From positions 62,001 to 126,000 of the forward strand of contig CANJLL010000007.1 in the NCBI GenBank assembly GCA_947475545.1: 64,000 bases of DNA, in the 5' to 3' direction. The notes beneath the pieces are model-generated. The model saw only the letters and a program-made list of their open reading frames with translations, had not been told where the DNA came from and made no database searches. Within the stretch, counting starts at the first letter, position 1. Every line of letters starts with the position of its first letter. This DNA is from Chloroflexota bacterium. GTDB lineage: Bacteria > Chloroflexota > Limnocylindria > Limnocylindrales > CSP1-4. The position numbers and the translations under genes were made by a program. Of this stretch, positions 33,157 through 42,189 are shown in pieces.

Positions 33157-34514
33157 GCGGGCCGGTCCCGGAGGGGGCCCGACGTGGCCAGCCGGCGGTA
33201 GAGCCCCACCAGGGTGCCGCGCCGGGCCTCCCAGGCGTAGCGCTCCAGCGCGACGGCCCGAACGTGCCGGCGGAGGTCGTCCCGCTGCTGGGGCGAGGCG
33301 TCCAGGATCCCGGCGATCGCGGCAGCCACCGCGTCGGGAGACCCCAGGTCCACGCAGGCACCAAGGCCCTCCGCCCGCACCAGCCGGCAGTGCTCGGTGC
33401 CCTCGGAGACCACGACGGGGAGACCCGCCATCATGAACTCGAAGAGCTTGTTGGCGAGCGTCAGCCGATGGTTCAGGGTGCTGGGCGGGACCCCCACGTA
33501 GCCGACGTCCGCGGAGACCGTCCAGCCGGGCAGGTCGTCGGACGGAACCGCATCCAGGACCGCCAGGCGTCCAGGACGGCGGGCGGACTCGGCCAGGAGC
33601 CACGCATGCAGGCGGCCGTAGCCCAGAAAGACGGCCGTCACCGGGCGGTCGCGGAGCGCGGGAGCGTCGAGCGCGGCCACCAGCGCTTCCAGCCCGCGGT
33701 CCTCCGAGAACCCGCCCTGGTAGAGGATCACGGTGCGACCCGCGGCCAGGCCCGCCGCGGGTCGCAGCCGGTCCTCCACCACCGGCAGCGCCTCGCCGGG
33801 CCGCCAGGCCGGGGGCGTGTTGAGGACAACAGTGGGCCGCGTGATCCCGAACCAGCGCACGGCCTCGTCCGCCATGCCATCGCTCGCGGCCATGACCGCG
33901 GCGGCCTCGCGCACCCAGCCGGCCTCGCGCCCCCGGACCAGGCGGCGGAACCAGGCGGGCATCCGCGCCAGGCGAGCGGCCTCCGTGTGCAGGTCGGCCA
34001 TGTCGTACACGAACCGGCCGCGCGTTCGGCGGGCCGCCGCCCGCACCACCGGCAGGGAGATGAGCGCCTGCCCCTGGAAGACCTGCGCGTCGGGCGCGGC
34101 GGCGGCGACGGCGGCCGTCCAGGCGCCGGTTCGCCGGATGATGGCCAGGATCTCCACGCCGCGGCCGAGCAGTCCCGGCACGCGCCGCCAGCCGCGGGCC
34201 GTGAGCGGCGGCAGGACCGTGGCGGTCGGGTCGATCCCCAGCACCCGCGCGAGAGCGGCTCGAACGGGCCCGGGGAGCGGCCGGAAGGCGGCTGAGACGG
34301 ACCGTTCCAGGTCCACGCGCACGATCGCCACGTCTGGACGGCCGGGTAACGGCTCGCGGGCCGCGAGGCCGGGCGCCGCGAAACCGATCAACGTGACCGT
34401 GTGTCCGTCATCGGCCAGCGCGGTCGCCGTGCGGCGCAGCCTCGAATCGAACTCCACCGTGTTCGCGCAGACGATCGCGATCCGCACGCCACCTCCGGGT
34501 CTTGCGCCGTCCAA
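33153..34514 (-). CDS. GT4-like glycosyltransferase
   Basis: A 453-residue GT-B enzyme with VRIAIVCANTVEFDSRLRRT at the N-terminus and TVILYQGGFSEDRGLEALV plus NHRLTLANKLFEFMMAGLPV in the donor domain. The start is a TTG at 34514; an alternative GTG at 34487 has GGAGGT just upstream and begins exactly at the first beta strand, so the protein may be nine residues shorter. It lies 45 bp after the epimerase stop and overlaps the next transferase (ATGA). Confidence 0.84.
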   Translation of the reverse strand: MDGARPGGGVRIAIVCANTVEFDSRLRRTATALADDGHTVTLIGFAAPGLAAREPLPGRPDVAIVRVDLERSVSAAFRPLPGPVRAALARVLGIDPTATVLPPLTARGWRRVPGLLGRGVEILAIIRRTGAWTAAVAAAAPDAQVFQGQALISLPVVRAAARRTRGRFVYDMADLHTEAARLARMPAWFRRLVRGREAGWVREAAAVMAASDGMADEAVRWFGITRPTVVLNTPPAWRPGEALPVVEDRLRPAAGLAAGRTVILYQGGFSEDRGLEALVAALDAPALRDRPVTAVFLGYGRLHAWLLAESARRPGRLAVLDAVPSDDLPGWTVSADVGYVGVPPSTLNHRLTLANKLFEFMMAGLPVVVSEGTEHCRLVRAEGLGACVDLGSPDAVAAAIAGILDASPQQRDDLRRHVRAVALERYAWEARRGTLVGLYRRLATSGPLRDRPA

Positions 34515-34559
34515 CCGCCGGCGGAGCTGGCCCGGATGGGCCGGCCGGGCTTCTCTACT

Positions 34560-35759
34560 CTACGCGGCGCCGACCCGGCGGCGCGGGCCCGGCGGGCCCA
34601 CGGCGTCGCGCCCGGCGACGGCCTGCACCCCGGCCGGGACGCCGACCCCCAGCGCGTCCGAGATCCGGGCGGCCGCGCCCGAGGGTGCCAGGTCGAACGA
34701 CGCCGCACGGGCCGCCGCGGCCGTCCGACCCGCCTCGCCGATGGGAGCCAGCCGGTCGATCGCCGCGCGGGCCGCCGCCCGGTCGCGCCCAACCAGCACG
34801 GACTGCGCCTGCGCACCGCGGACCGTCTCGACCCACTCGGTGGTCTCGCGCAGCACCAGGCACGGCGTGCCCAGCCAGGCCGCCTCCCGCTGGATCCCGC
34901 CCGAGTCCGTCACCACCGCGGCGGCGTGGAGCTGGAGCGCCAGCGAAGAGCGGTAGCCCAGGGGCTCCGTCACCAGGATGTCGGGCCCCAGCGTCAGTCC
35001 GGCAGCGGCCAGGGCAGCCCGCGTGCCCGGGTGGAGGGCGAGCAGGACGGGCCGCTCGGGCCGAGCCAGGTCGGCGAGCAGCCGCGTCCAGGTGTCCATC
35101 GCCGCCGGCGAACGGTTGTCCGCCCGATGCACGGTCGCGAACAGGTACGAACCCGGGCGGAGGGCCGCCGCGATCCCGGGCGGCACATCCGACAGGTCCG
35201 CCAGCACCGCCGGGTCGCGCACATCACGTCCCACGCGCGCGGCCAGGTCCTGCATCAGGTCGCCCACCAGGAGCACGCCGGCCCGGATGCCCTCGGCCGC
35301 CAGGTTCTCCACCGCGCCCTGGGTGGGCGCGAAGGACCAGGTGGCCAGGTGATCGGCGAGCACGCGGTTGATCTCCTCCGGCATGGCGCGGTCGAAGGAG
35401 CGCAGCCCCGCCTCGACGTGGGCCACCGGGATGCCCAGCTTGGCCGCCGCCAGGGCGCCGGCCAGGGTGGAGTTGGTGTCCCCGTAGACCATCACGGCAT
35501 CCGGGCGCTCGCGCAGGAGGACCGGCTCCACGCCCGCCAGGATCGCGGCCGTCTGGACGGCGTGGCTGCCGGACCCCGCGTCCAGGGAGACGTCGGGTCG
35601 GGCCAGGCCCAGGTCGCGGAAGAAGACGCCGGCCAGCGCCTCGTCGTAGTGCTGCCCGGTGTCCACGAGGATCTCGACGTGGCGTTGGCGCAAGACGGGC
35701 GAGAGCGCGGCGGCCTTGATCAGCTGGGGGCGCGTCCCGACGACCGTGACGATGCGCAT
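34560..35759 (-). CDS. wecB: UDP-GlcNAc 2-epimerase family enzyme (WecB/WbpI type)
   Basis: This 399-residue enzyme has the non-hydrolysing 2-epimerase signatures MRIVTVVGTRPQLIKAAAL, DTGQHYDEALAGVFF, VMVYGDTNSTLAGALAAAKL, VAHVEAGLRSFD, MPEEINRVLADH and TDSGGIQREAAWLGTPCL. WecB makes UDP-ManNAc. In this operon, beside a 6-dehydrogenase, 3-dehydrogenase, aminotransferase and acetyltransferase, the likelier role is that of WbpI: C2 epimerisation of a UDP-2,3-diacetamido-uronic acid. ATG 35759 was chosen at the first strand; it starts 10 bp after the dehydrogenase stop. Confidence 0.92.
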   Translation of the reverse strand: MRIVTVVGTRPQLIKAAALSPVLRQRHVEILVDTGQHYDEALAGVFFRDLGLARPDVSLDAGSGSHAVQTAAILAGVEPVLLRERPDAVMVYGDTNSTLAGALAAAKLGIPVAHVEAGLRSFDRAMPEEINRVLADHLATWSFAPTQGAVENLAAEGIRAGVLLVGDLMQDLAARVGRDVRDPAVLADLSDVPPGIAAALRPGSYLFATVHRADNRSPAAMDTWTRLLADLARPERPVLLALHPGTRAALAAAGLTLGPDILVTEPLGYRSSLALQLHAAAVVTDSGGIQREAAWLGTPCLVLRETTEWVETVRGAQAQSVLVGRDRAAARAAIDRLAPIGEAGRTAAAARAASFDLAPSGAAARISDALGVGVPAGVQAVAGRDAVGPPGPRRRVGAA

Positions 35760-35769
35760 GTGGCGCCGA

Positions 35770-37197
35770 TCAGCCCGCCGTGCCAGGGCGGGGGCGGGCG
35801 CCCGGCGGCAGGCCCACGCCCTGGTAGCCGATCTCGGGCGGCAGCGCCAAGGCCGCCAGGCTGTTCCGCCCGTCATACAGGAACGCGAGCTCGGGGAACC
35901 ACGCGGGGTCCAGGTCGCGCCAGAGCGGGTCCGCGGTCTGGGTCACGATCACCCGCGCGGCGCTGGGCTCGCCCCACCGCCAGGGCGTGGCCCCCAGGCG
36001 GGAGATCTCCTCGTCGCTGAGCAGCGGGTCATAGGCGAGGACGCGCGCGCCGGCAACCATCAGGTGCTCGATGAGCGGCACCGCGCGCGAGTAGGCCAGC
36101 TCCTTGACGCCTTCGCGGTAGGTCAGGCCCAGCACCAGGATGGGCTGGCCCACGAGCGCGCCCACGGCCAGCTCCACCGAGCGGACCGCCCGGCCCACCT
36201 GGCCATCGTTGACCCGGCGCGCCAGGGCGACCAGCTCCAGGTCCGGCGCCCCAGCCAGCAGGAAGTGCGGGTAGACCGGGATGCAGTGGCCCCCGACGCC
36301 CAGGCCGGGCACGTGGACGTGGCTGTACGGCTGGCTGTTGGCGGCGGCGATCACCTCGCCCACGTCCACGCCGACGCGATCCGCGACCCGGGCGAACTCG
36401 TTGGCCAGGGCGATGTTGACGTCGCGATACGTGGTGTCGGCCAGCTTGCTGAACTCCGCGGCCTCGGCCGAGGACATCGCCACGATCTCCGCGTCGAGCA
36501 CGCCGTCGTAGAACGCGGCCGCGCGGGCGGTCGAGGGGGCCCCCACCCCGCCCACCAGCTTGGGGTAGGTATTGAGGTTGCGGAGCGCCGCCCCGGAGAA
36601 CAGCCGCTCGGGCGAGAACGCCACGAAGAGCTGCTCGTCGGCCAGCAGGCCACCGGCCACCAGGCGCGGCAGGTAGCGACCGCGGGTGTCGCCGATGGGC
36701 AGCGTGGTCTCGAAGATCACCGTGCTGCCCTCGTGCAGCCCGTCCGCGATCGACGCCGCGGCCGCGTCCATGTAGCGGTAGTCCGGCTGGTGATCCGGGT
36801 CGAGCATGACCGGGACGATCAGCACCACGACGTCCGCCTCGCGGGCGGCAGCCCCGCCGTCCAGCGTCGCGGAGAGCAGCCCCTGGGCATGGGCCCTGGA
36901 GACCAGCTCCGCGAGGTCAGGCTCCTCGCCGACGTGCGAGCGGCCCTCGTTGATGGCGGCGACCACCGCGGGCTGCACGTCCACCGCGATCACCCGCCAG
37001 CCGTGGCTCGCGAACTGCGCACAGAGCGGCAGGCCCATCTTCCCGGCGCCCACCACGGCCACCGTTCCGGCGGTCCCCTCCTGGCCCGTCCAGGGCGAGA
37101 CGCGCCGGGCCGGGGCGTGCCGGCAGGGGTTGCGCGGCAGGCTGATAGCACCGCCGAGGAGGCTGGTGGATTGGCTGGGGCGGGCGACGATGGTCAC
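35770..37197 (-). CDS. UDP-sugar 6-dehydrogenase (WecC/WbpA family)
   Basis: This 475-residue enzyme would oxidise C6 of a UDP-N-acetylhexosamine to the uronic acid using NAD. Motifs: NAD Rossmann TVAVVGAGKMGLPLC; EFSKLADTTYRDVNIALANE with the catalytic Lys; the catalytic Cys in GLGVGGHCIPVYP; and the C-terminal domain VLGLTYREGVKELAYSRA. About 45 extra residues precede the Rossmann fold. GTG 37197 overlaps the Gfo/Idh stop as GTGA. With the neighbouring genes it best fits WbpA (UDP-GlcNAc 6-dehydrogenase) as pathway entry. Confidence 0.9.
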   Translation of the reverse strand: MTIVARPSQSTSLLGGAISLPRNPCRHAPARRVSPWTGQEGTAGTVAVVGAGKMGLPLCAQFASHGWRVIAVDVQPAVVAAINEGRSHVGEEPDLAELVSRAHAQGLLSATLDGGAAAREADVVVLIVPVMLDPDHQPDYRYMDAAAASIADGLHEGSTVIFETTLPIGDTRGRYLPRLVAGGLLADEQLFVAFSPERLFSGAALRNLNTYPKLVGGVGAPSTARAAAFYDGVLDAEIVAMSSAEAAEFSKLADTTYRDVNIALANEFARVADRVGVDVGEVIAAANSQPYSHVHVPGLGVGGHCIPVYPHFLLAGAPDLELVALARRVNDGQVGRAVRSVELAVGALVGQPILVLGLTYREGVKELAYSRAVPLIEHLMVAGARVLAYDPLLSDEEISRLGATPWRWGEPSAARVIVTQTADPLWRDLDPAWFPELAFLYDGRNSLAALALPPEIGYQGVGLPPGARPRPGTAG

Positions 37198-38276
37198 TGG
37201 CTGGCCCCAACGTCCCCGCCGGCCCCGACGGCTCCGAGGACCGCGCCCAGGTCCGACAGGTCGATGGCCCGCTGCTCCCGCGCCGCGCGAAGCAATGCAT
37301 CGGCGATCCCCACGGCCCACAGGCCGTCCAGCGCGTCCACCTCGGGGCGGCCACCGTGACGCACCACGTGCAGGAACGCCCCCAACTCCGCGACGAGCGG
37401 CTCCTGGTGGTTGATCCTGATCTCCGAGACATCGCCCTCGAACGTCGGCGCGTAGCCGCCGATCAGTTGGGGCGCCGGGCCGTCGGAGCCCTTCGTGAAG
37501 GTCAGGCGCTGGGTCAGGTAGTCCAGCTCGAACATGCCCTCGGCCCCAAGGACCACCAGGCTGCGCCGCTTGTCGGGCGTGAGCCAGTTGACGTCGAGCA
37601 TGCCGATGACGCCGTCCGGGAAGTGGAGCAGGCCGAACAGGAGGTCCTCGTGGCCGGCGTGGATCCGCTGCGCCGTCTCGGCCGAGACGCGCAGGGGCCG
37701 CTCCCGGGCGATCCACGACAGGATGTCGGCGTCATGGGTCGCGAGGTCGATCGTCACGCCCACGTCGCGGATGCGCGCCGGGAAGGGCCCCGCCCGACGG
37801 CTGGTGATGGCATAGACCTGCGAGAGGGCACCGGCGCGCAGCAGGCTGCCCAGCTCGCGGACCGCGGGATTGAACCGCTCGATGTGGCCCACCTGGACGG
37901 GCACCCCGGCGACCGCGGCGGCCCGGCTGATCTGCAGCCCCTCTTCGACGGTGGCCGCGATCGGCTTCTCGACCAGGACGGCGACGCCGCGCTCGATGGC
38001 GGCCAGCGCGAGCGGCAGGTGGGCGGTGGTGGGCGCCGCGATCACCACCGCGTCCAGGCCACTCCGGTCGAGCATGGCCCTCGGGTCCGCGAAGGCCTGC
38101 GCGCCCGACGCCGTTGCGGCCGAGGCGAGCGCGTCGGGGAGCGGGTCCGAGATGGCGACCAGGCTGGTGTCGGGCAGCGACGACAGGATGCGCAGGTGGT
38201 TGCGCCCCATCGCGCCAAGTCCGATGAGGCCGACCCGCAGGTGGCCCGGGCCGGCGGGCTGCCAGCCGGCACTCAC
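37194..38276 (-). CDS. Gfo/Idh/MocA-family oxidoreductase (WbpB/WlbA-like)
   Basis: This 360-residue NAD-dependent enzyme has the Rossmann motif LRVGLIGLGAMGRNHLRI, AVVIAAPTTAHLPLALAAIE, the conserved VEKPIA, and a C-terminal substrate domain with the GHIERFNPAV and DLATHDADIL stretches. In WbpB/WlbA pathways this member oxidises C3 of UDP-GlcNAc uronate before amination. The order here (6-dehydrogenase, this gene, aminotransferase, acetyltransferase, read upstream) matches that route. GTG 38276 overlaps the aminotransferase stop as GTGA. Confidence 0.88.
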   Translation of the reverse strand: MSAGWQPAGPGHLRVGLIGLGAMGRNHLRILSSLPDTSLVAISDPLPDALASAATASGAQAFADPRAMLDRSGLDAVVIAAPTTAHLPLALAAIERGVAVLVEKPIAATVEEGLQISRAAAVAGVPVQVGHIERFNPAVRELGSLLRAGALSQVYAITSRRAGPFPARIRDVGVTIDLATHDADILSWIARERPLRVSAETAQRIHAGHEDLLFGLLHFPDGVIGMLDVNWLTPDKRRSLVVLGAEGMFELDYLTQRLTFTKGSDGPAPQLIGGYAPTFEGDVSEIRINHQEPLVAELGAFLHVVRHGGRPEVDALDGLWAVGIADALLRAAREQRAIDLSDLGAVLGAVGAGGDVGASQ

Positions 38277-39388
38277 CGGTCGGGGCTTCCCGGAAGCCGG
38301 TCGGCGGCGCGCGCCAGCACGCTGGCGCGGACGGCCTCCACGACGGTCGCCTGCTCCTCGTCGGTCAGGCCCGGGAACATGGGGATGGCCAGCGTCTCGG
38401 CGGCCGCCAGGTCGGTGACGGGCAGGTCCGCGTGCAGCCCGCGCTCCTGGATGTAGGGCTGGCGATGCACGGGGACCGGGTAGTAGACGTCCGCCCCCAC
38501 CCCGGCGGCTCGAAGATCCGCGACGATCGCGTCGCGCGCCGGGCCCACCCGGAGCGTGTACTGGTGGAAGACGTGTGCGCGCCCGTCAGGCGTGATGGGC
38601 GTCACGATGGGCAGGTCGGCAAACGCGGCGTCGTAGCCCGCCGCGACCGCGCGGCGTCGCACCGTGTTGCGCTCCAGCTTGGTCAACTGCACCAGGCCGA
38701 TGGACGCCGCCAGGTCCGTCATCCGGAAGTTGTAACCCAGCATCTCGAACTGGTAGCGCGTCCGCATGCCCTGGTTGCGGTAGACGCGCAGCCAGTCGGC
38801 CAGCCGGTCATCGTCCGTGGTGATGAAGCCGCCCTCGGCGGTGGTCATGTTCTTGGTGGCGTACAGGCTGAACGCGCCGTGGCCAAACGACCCGGCGGCC
38901 CGCCCGCGGAACGTGGCGCCGTGCGCCTGGCACGCGTCCTCGACCACCGCCAGCCCGTGCCGGTCGGCAATCGCCTTGATCATGTCCATGTCGGCGACCA
39001 GGCCGAACAGGTGCACGGGCACGATTGCGCGCGTTCGAGGGGTGATCGCGGCCTCGATCCGGTTGGCGTCGATGAGGTAGGTGTCCGGCTCGATGTCGAC
39101 GAAGACCGGGGTGGCGCCCGTGAACAGGATGGCATTGGCCGTCGCCGCGAAGGTGTGGGCGACAGTGATCACCTCGTCCCCCGGACCGAGGCCCAGGCCG
39201 GCAAAGGTCGCCATCAGCGCGAGGGTGCCGTTGGCGGTCGCGATGCAGTGACGGGTGCCGGTGAACGCGGCGAAGCGCTCCTCCAGCTGCGCCACGCGCC
39301 GGCCCTGGGCCAGCATGCCGGACTCCAGGACGTCGCGGACCGCGTCGAACTCCTCGGGGCCGATGTCGGGTCGAGCAATCGGGATCAT
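38273..39388 (-). CDS. DegT/DnrJ/EryC1/StrS aminotransferase (WbpE/WlbC-like)
   Basis: This 371-residue PLP enzyme has the family blocks IPIARPDIGPEEFDAVRDVL, GTRHCIATANGTLALMATF, GDEVITVAHTFAATANAILF and the cofactor lysine in FSLYATKNMTTAEGG. It would add an amino group to C3 of a UDP-3-keto sugar, using glutamate as is usual. ATG 39388 overlaps the acetyltransferase stop as ATGA. Context makes it the WbpE step. Confidence 0.92.
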   Translation of the reverse strand: MIPIARPDIGPEEFDAVRDVLESGMLAQGRRVAQLEERFAAFTGTRHCIATANGTLALMATFAGLGLGPGDEVITVAHTFAATANAILFTGATPVFVDIEPDTYLIDANRIEAAITPRTRAIVPVHLFGLVADMDMIKAIADRHGLAVVEDACQAHGATFRGRAAGSFGHGAFSLYATKNMTTAEGGFITTDDDRLADWLRVYRNQGMRTRYQFEMLGYNFRMTDLAASIGLVQLTKLERNTVRRRAVAAGYDAAFADLPIVTPITPDGRAHVFHQYTLRVGPARDAIVADLRAAGVGADVYYPVPVHRQPYIQERGLHADLPVTDLAAAETLAIPMFPGLTDEEQATVVEAVRASVLARAADRLPGSPDR

Positions 39389-40056
39389 CGGGCGGGTGCC
39401 TCGTGCGGGCCGCTGCTGGGCGTGATGGATGCATCGCCCGGTGTCCGGGCATAGGTCCGGCCGCAGGCAGCGCAGGCGAGGTCGCCCAGGGGCGCCCCTC
39501 CGTCAGCGCCGGCGGGTGTCGGGCGATTCGCGGCATCCCGCAGGCGCTGGCCACAGGCGCACACCCAGCCCAGCTTGCGGGCTGGGTTGCCGACAACCAG
39601 CGCGTGGTCCGCGACATCGCGCGTCACCACGGCCCCGGCGCCGACGGTGGCAAACCGGCCCACCCGCGTCCCGGCCACGACGATGGCGCCGGCACCGATG
39701 GAGCAGCCTTCGCGGAGCAGGATCGGCGAGACCGTCCAGTCGTCGGCCCGGGCTGGCTGGCCCGAGGATGTGATGGCCCGCGGGTAGCGATCGTTGGTCA
39801 GGATGGCGCCGGGACCAATGAAGACCCCGTCCTCCACCGTGACGCCGTGGTAGACCAGCGCGCCGTTCTGGACCTTGACGCGGTCACCCAGAACCACGCC
39901 CTCGTCGATGAACACGTCCCGCCCGATCACGCACTCGCGGCCGATGGTCGCGCCCGTCCGGAGCTGCGCCCGGTGCCAGACGGACGACCCGGCGCCAATG
40001 GAGACGCCGTCTTCCAGATCGGCAGTGGGATGGACGCGCGCAGAGGGGTCGATCAC
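39385..40056 (-). CDS. Left-handed beta-helix N-acetyltransferase with C-terminal zinc ribbon (WbpD/WlbB-like)
   Basis: This 223-residue protein is built of hexapeptide repeats (GVSIGAGSSVWHRAQL, GATIGRECVIGRDVFID, GVFIGPGAIL, CSIGAGAIVVAGTRVG, ATVGAGAVVTRDV), the trimeric beta-helix fold that moves acetyl from acetyl-CoA. WbpD/WlbB acetylates the 3-amino group. The C-terminus after about 165 adds CAC and CAAC cysteine pairs, a small zinc ribbon seen in several WlbB-like proteins. The start is GTG 40056; it is first in the operon, about 75 bp after a TATACT hexamer. Confidence 0.9.
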   Translation of the reverse strand: MIDPSARVHPTADLEDGVSIGAGSSVWHRAQLRTGATIGRECVIGRDVFIDEGVVLGDRVKVQNGALVYHGVTVEDGVFIGPGAILTNDRYPRAITSSGQPARADDWTVSPILLREGCSIGAGAIVVAGTRVGRFATVGAGAVVTRDVADHALVVGNPARKLGWVCACGQRLRDAANRPTPAGADGGAPLGDLACAACGRTYARTPGDASITPSSGPHEAPAR

Positions 40057-40131
40057 GAAGCCTGCGGTCTCCAGATGGGCCCTGGCCGGACGGGCATGGA
40101 CGCGGCCGATGGGCCTGCAGCGGCGGGCCCG

Positions 40132-40137
40132 AGTATA
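40132..40137 (-). promoter_or_regulatory. -10 hexamer (TATACT) upstream of the diacetamido-sugar operon
   Basis: TATACT on the minus strand lies 75 bp upstream of the first operon gene. It sits in the 113-bp gap between that gene and the stop of the next upstream gene (40170), so it is the likely start of the eight-gene transcript. Confidence 0.45.
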
Positions 40138-40169
40138 GCCGAGGGCCTTCCGGCCACAGAGGGCGGCGG

Positions 40170-40787
40170 TCAGCGGCGGCGGCGACCAACGCGGGCGATC
40201 AGGCCGAAGACGGCCGCGAAGACGAGCGCGCCGCGCCAGTCGAAGAGCACATGGACGTGCCCGCTGACTCGCCGCGCCAGCATGACGCCGACGATGCTGG
40301 GCCGCTCCACCACGATGTGGCGAGCGACCAGCACGCGCGTCACAGACTGGTCCAGGCGAACGGTGCCGGCGAGGACCGTGCCGACCGCGCCCTGGCTGAC
40401 GGTCAGCTCGTTGGTCATGGCCGCGCCCACGCTGCCCAGCCGCACCTCGATGGTCTCCGCGCGGGCCGCGCCGATGGCCCCCATCGTCACCGAGACCTGT
40501 TCCGCGTCCAGCCGGCCGATGGCACCACGGCTCAGCTCGAGCGAAGCGAGGGTGGCCTCGGCCATCGACACGCCCGACCGGACCATGCCCTCGGCCTCCA
40601 TGTCGGGCGCGGGGGCCGCCGCGGCCTGCGGCGTCGCGGCCGATTGGGCGACCGGGCTCGCGGTGGCTTCCGGGGCCGCGGTGGCTTCCGGGGCCGCGGT
40701 CAACTCGGCTGCCGCGACGGCGTGCTGGGTGGTGGTTGCCGCGGTCTTCCGGCGGCGGGGCGCCGGCGAGCTCCCGTTCGTGTCCAT
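40170..40787 (-). CDS. Bactofilin-like repeat protein with a C-terminal membrane helix
   Basis: This 205-residue protein has a Thr/Ala/Pro-rich N-terminal third (with an EATAAP duplication) and then a regular beta-repeat region, residues about 75-175: LSRGAIG, TMGAIG, RLGSVG and SQGAVG recur about every 15-20 residues with alternating Val/Thr strands. The pattern suggests a beta-solenoid similar to bactofilin or polymer-forming cytoskeletal proteins. A hydrophobic segment (GALVFAAVFGLIARVG) and basic end RRRR anchor the C-terminus to the membrane. Start at ATG 40787 with GGA upstream; -10-like TACGCT lies at 40856-40851. Role unproven; scaffolding is plausible. Confidence 0.6.
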   Translation of the reverse strand: MDTNGSSPAPRRRKTAATTTQHAVAAAELTAAPEATAAPEATASPVAQSAATPQAAAAPAPDMEAEGMVRSGVSMAEATLASLELSRGAIGRLDAEQVSVTMGAIGAARAETIEVRLGSVGAAMTNELTVSQGAVGTVLAGTVRLDQSVTRVLVARHIVVERPSIVGVMLARRVSGHVHVLFDWRGALVFAAVFGLIARVGRRRR

Positions 40788-40896
40788 GGTCGGGTCCTCA
40801 GCGCTTGGGTGGCGCGCACGGCTGTGCGGCGCACTCGGGATCGTGAGCACAGCGTAGCCATGAAGCCGGCCCCTGTCGCGGGCCGGCGGGCATCTT

Positions 40897-42189
40897 CTAC
40901 GCGCCGTCGGGACGGTCGGGGCCGGGGCGGCCCACCGCGAGGTAGATGGCGCGGGTCTCGCGAGCCACGTCGGCCCAGGTCCGGGCGCGGCCGGGTCCGG
41001 CCTCACGCGCTGCTGCGGCAATCCCCGCGTGCACGCGGTCGTCGGTCCAGGCCGTGGCAAGCGCCACCGCCAGGCGGTCAACATCACGCGGCGGCACCAG
41101 GAGCCCCGCGAGGCCCACCAGCTCCGGGAGCGCACCCACCGCCGACGCGACAAGCGGGGTGCCACAGGCGAGTGCCTCGATGGCCGCCAGCCCGGCTGCG
41201 TCCGAGAGGACGGGCAGGACGGCGGCGCGGGCCCCGGCGACCAGGGCGGCCAGGCGGGCCGGCTCCAGCCGCGGGGCGTAGGCGATCGCGTCGCCCAGGC
41301 TGAAGCGGGCGGCGGACCGGGCGAGGGAGGCGCGATCATCGGGCGATGCGCCGACCAGCAGGACCCTGGGCGGCCAGGCGACGTCGGCGGGCAGCGCGGC
41401 CGGCCTGGTCGTGGCGGCCAGCTTCGCGAGCGCCTCCAGGAGCGTCGCGAGGTCCTGGCGCGCGTCATAGCGGCCGCTGTACACGAAGTAGCGCTCCGGG
41501 AGTCCCAGCCGCTCGCGCTCATCACGGGCCGCGGCGACGCTGCCCGCCCGATCCCGGCCCGCGGCCAGGAAGGCGGCCCGGGCGGCCAGTGGCACCACGT
41601 GGATCCGCCCGCGTGGAACCCGGAGGAGGGTGCGCGCCGCGCTTGCCGTCGCGGCGGATCCGACGATGACGGCGGCCGCGTGCCGGACGAGCCCCGTGCG
41701 CAGGCGCATCCCCAGCCCGCCGAGCGGGCCGCGCCCGAACCGGTCGGGTAGCTCCCACGGCGCCAGGTCCAGGAGCGTGACCACGACGGGCAGCCCGGCC
41801 AGCGCCGGGAGCGTCCCGGCCGTCGCGTGGTAGACGGCACCGGCGGCGCCACCACGCTCCGCCCGCCATGCCGCGCCCAGGGTGGCGCCCGTCAGGAGGA
41901 ACGGGTCGAGGACCGAGGCGCCGGTCCGCAGATGACGGGTGGGCGGCAGGAGGCGCCGCCCGATGACGTCCAGCGCCGCGAATCGGACCGTGGGGTCGTC
42001 GAGGTCCGACTGGAGCAGGATCGCGAAGGATTCGCCCGTCAGCGGATCGGCGTCGAACGCCCCGAGCAGCGACTCGAGGTAGGCGGCCGTGGTTGGGGCC
42101 CGGTCAGGGTCCTGGAGCGGGCGTGCGTCCAGCACGACCCGCACGCCGCGGGCCGCCGTCGCATCGGCGGCGGCCAGGCCGGGCGTCAT
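40897..42189 (-). CDS. GT4-like glycosyltransferase
   Basis: This 430-residue GT-B enzyme has a second-domain core, YFVYSGRYDARQDLATLLEAL, and the donor loop VLSDAAGLAAIEALACGTPLVAS, typical of GT4 (the mannosyltransferase/rhamnosyltransferase type). The N-terminus is LDARPLQDPDRAPTTAAYLE. ATG 42189 overlaps the GT2 gene stop (ATGA), so it follows a polyprenol-phosphate sugar synthase in one operon. Substrate unknown; rhamnose donors from the nearby rml genes are possible. Confidence 0.86.
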   Translation of the reverse strand: MTPGLAAADATAARGVRVVLDARPLQDPDRAPTTAAYLESLLGAFDADPLTGESFAILLQSDLDDPTVRFAALDVIGRRLLPPTRHLRTGASVLDPFLLTGATLGAAWRAERGGAAGAVYHATAGTLPALAGLPVVVTLLDLAPWELPDRFGRGPLGGLGMRLRTGLVRHAAAVIVGSAATASAARTLLRVPRGRIHVVPLAARAAFLAAGRDRAGSVAAARDERERLGLPERYFVYSGRYDARQDLATLLEALAKLAATTRPAALPADVAWPPRVLLVGASPDDRASLARSAARFSLGDAIAYAPRLEPARLAALVAGARAAVLPVLSDAAGLAAIEALACGTPLVASAVGALPELVGLAGLLVPPRDVDRLAVALATAWTDDRVHAGIAAAAREAGPGRARTWADVARETRAIYLAVGRPGPDRPDGA

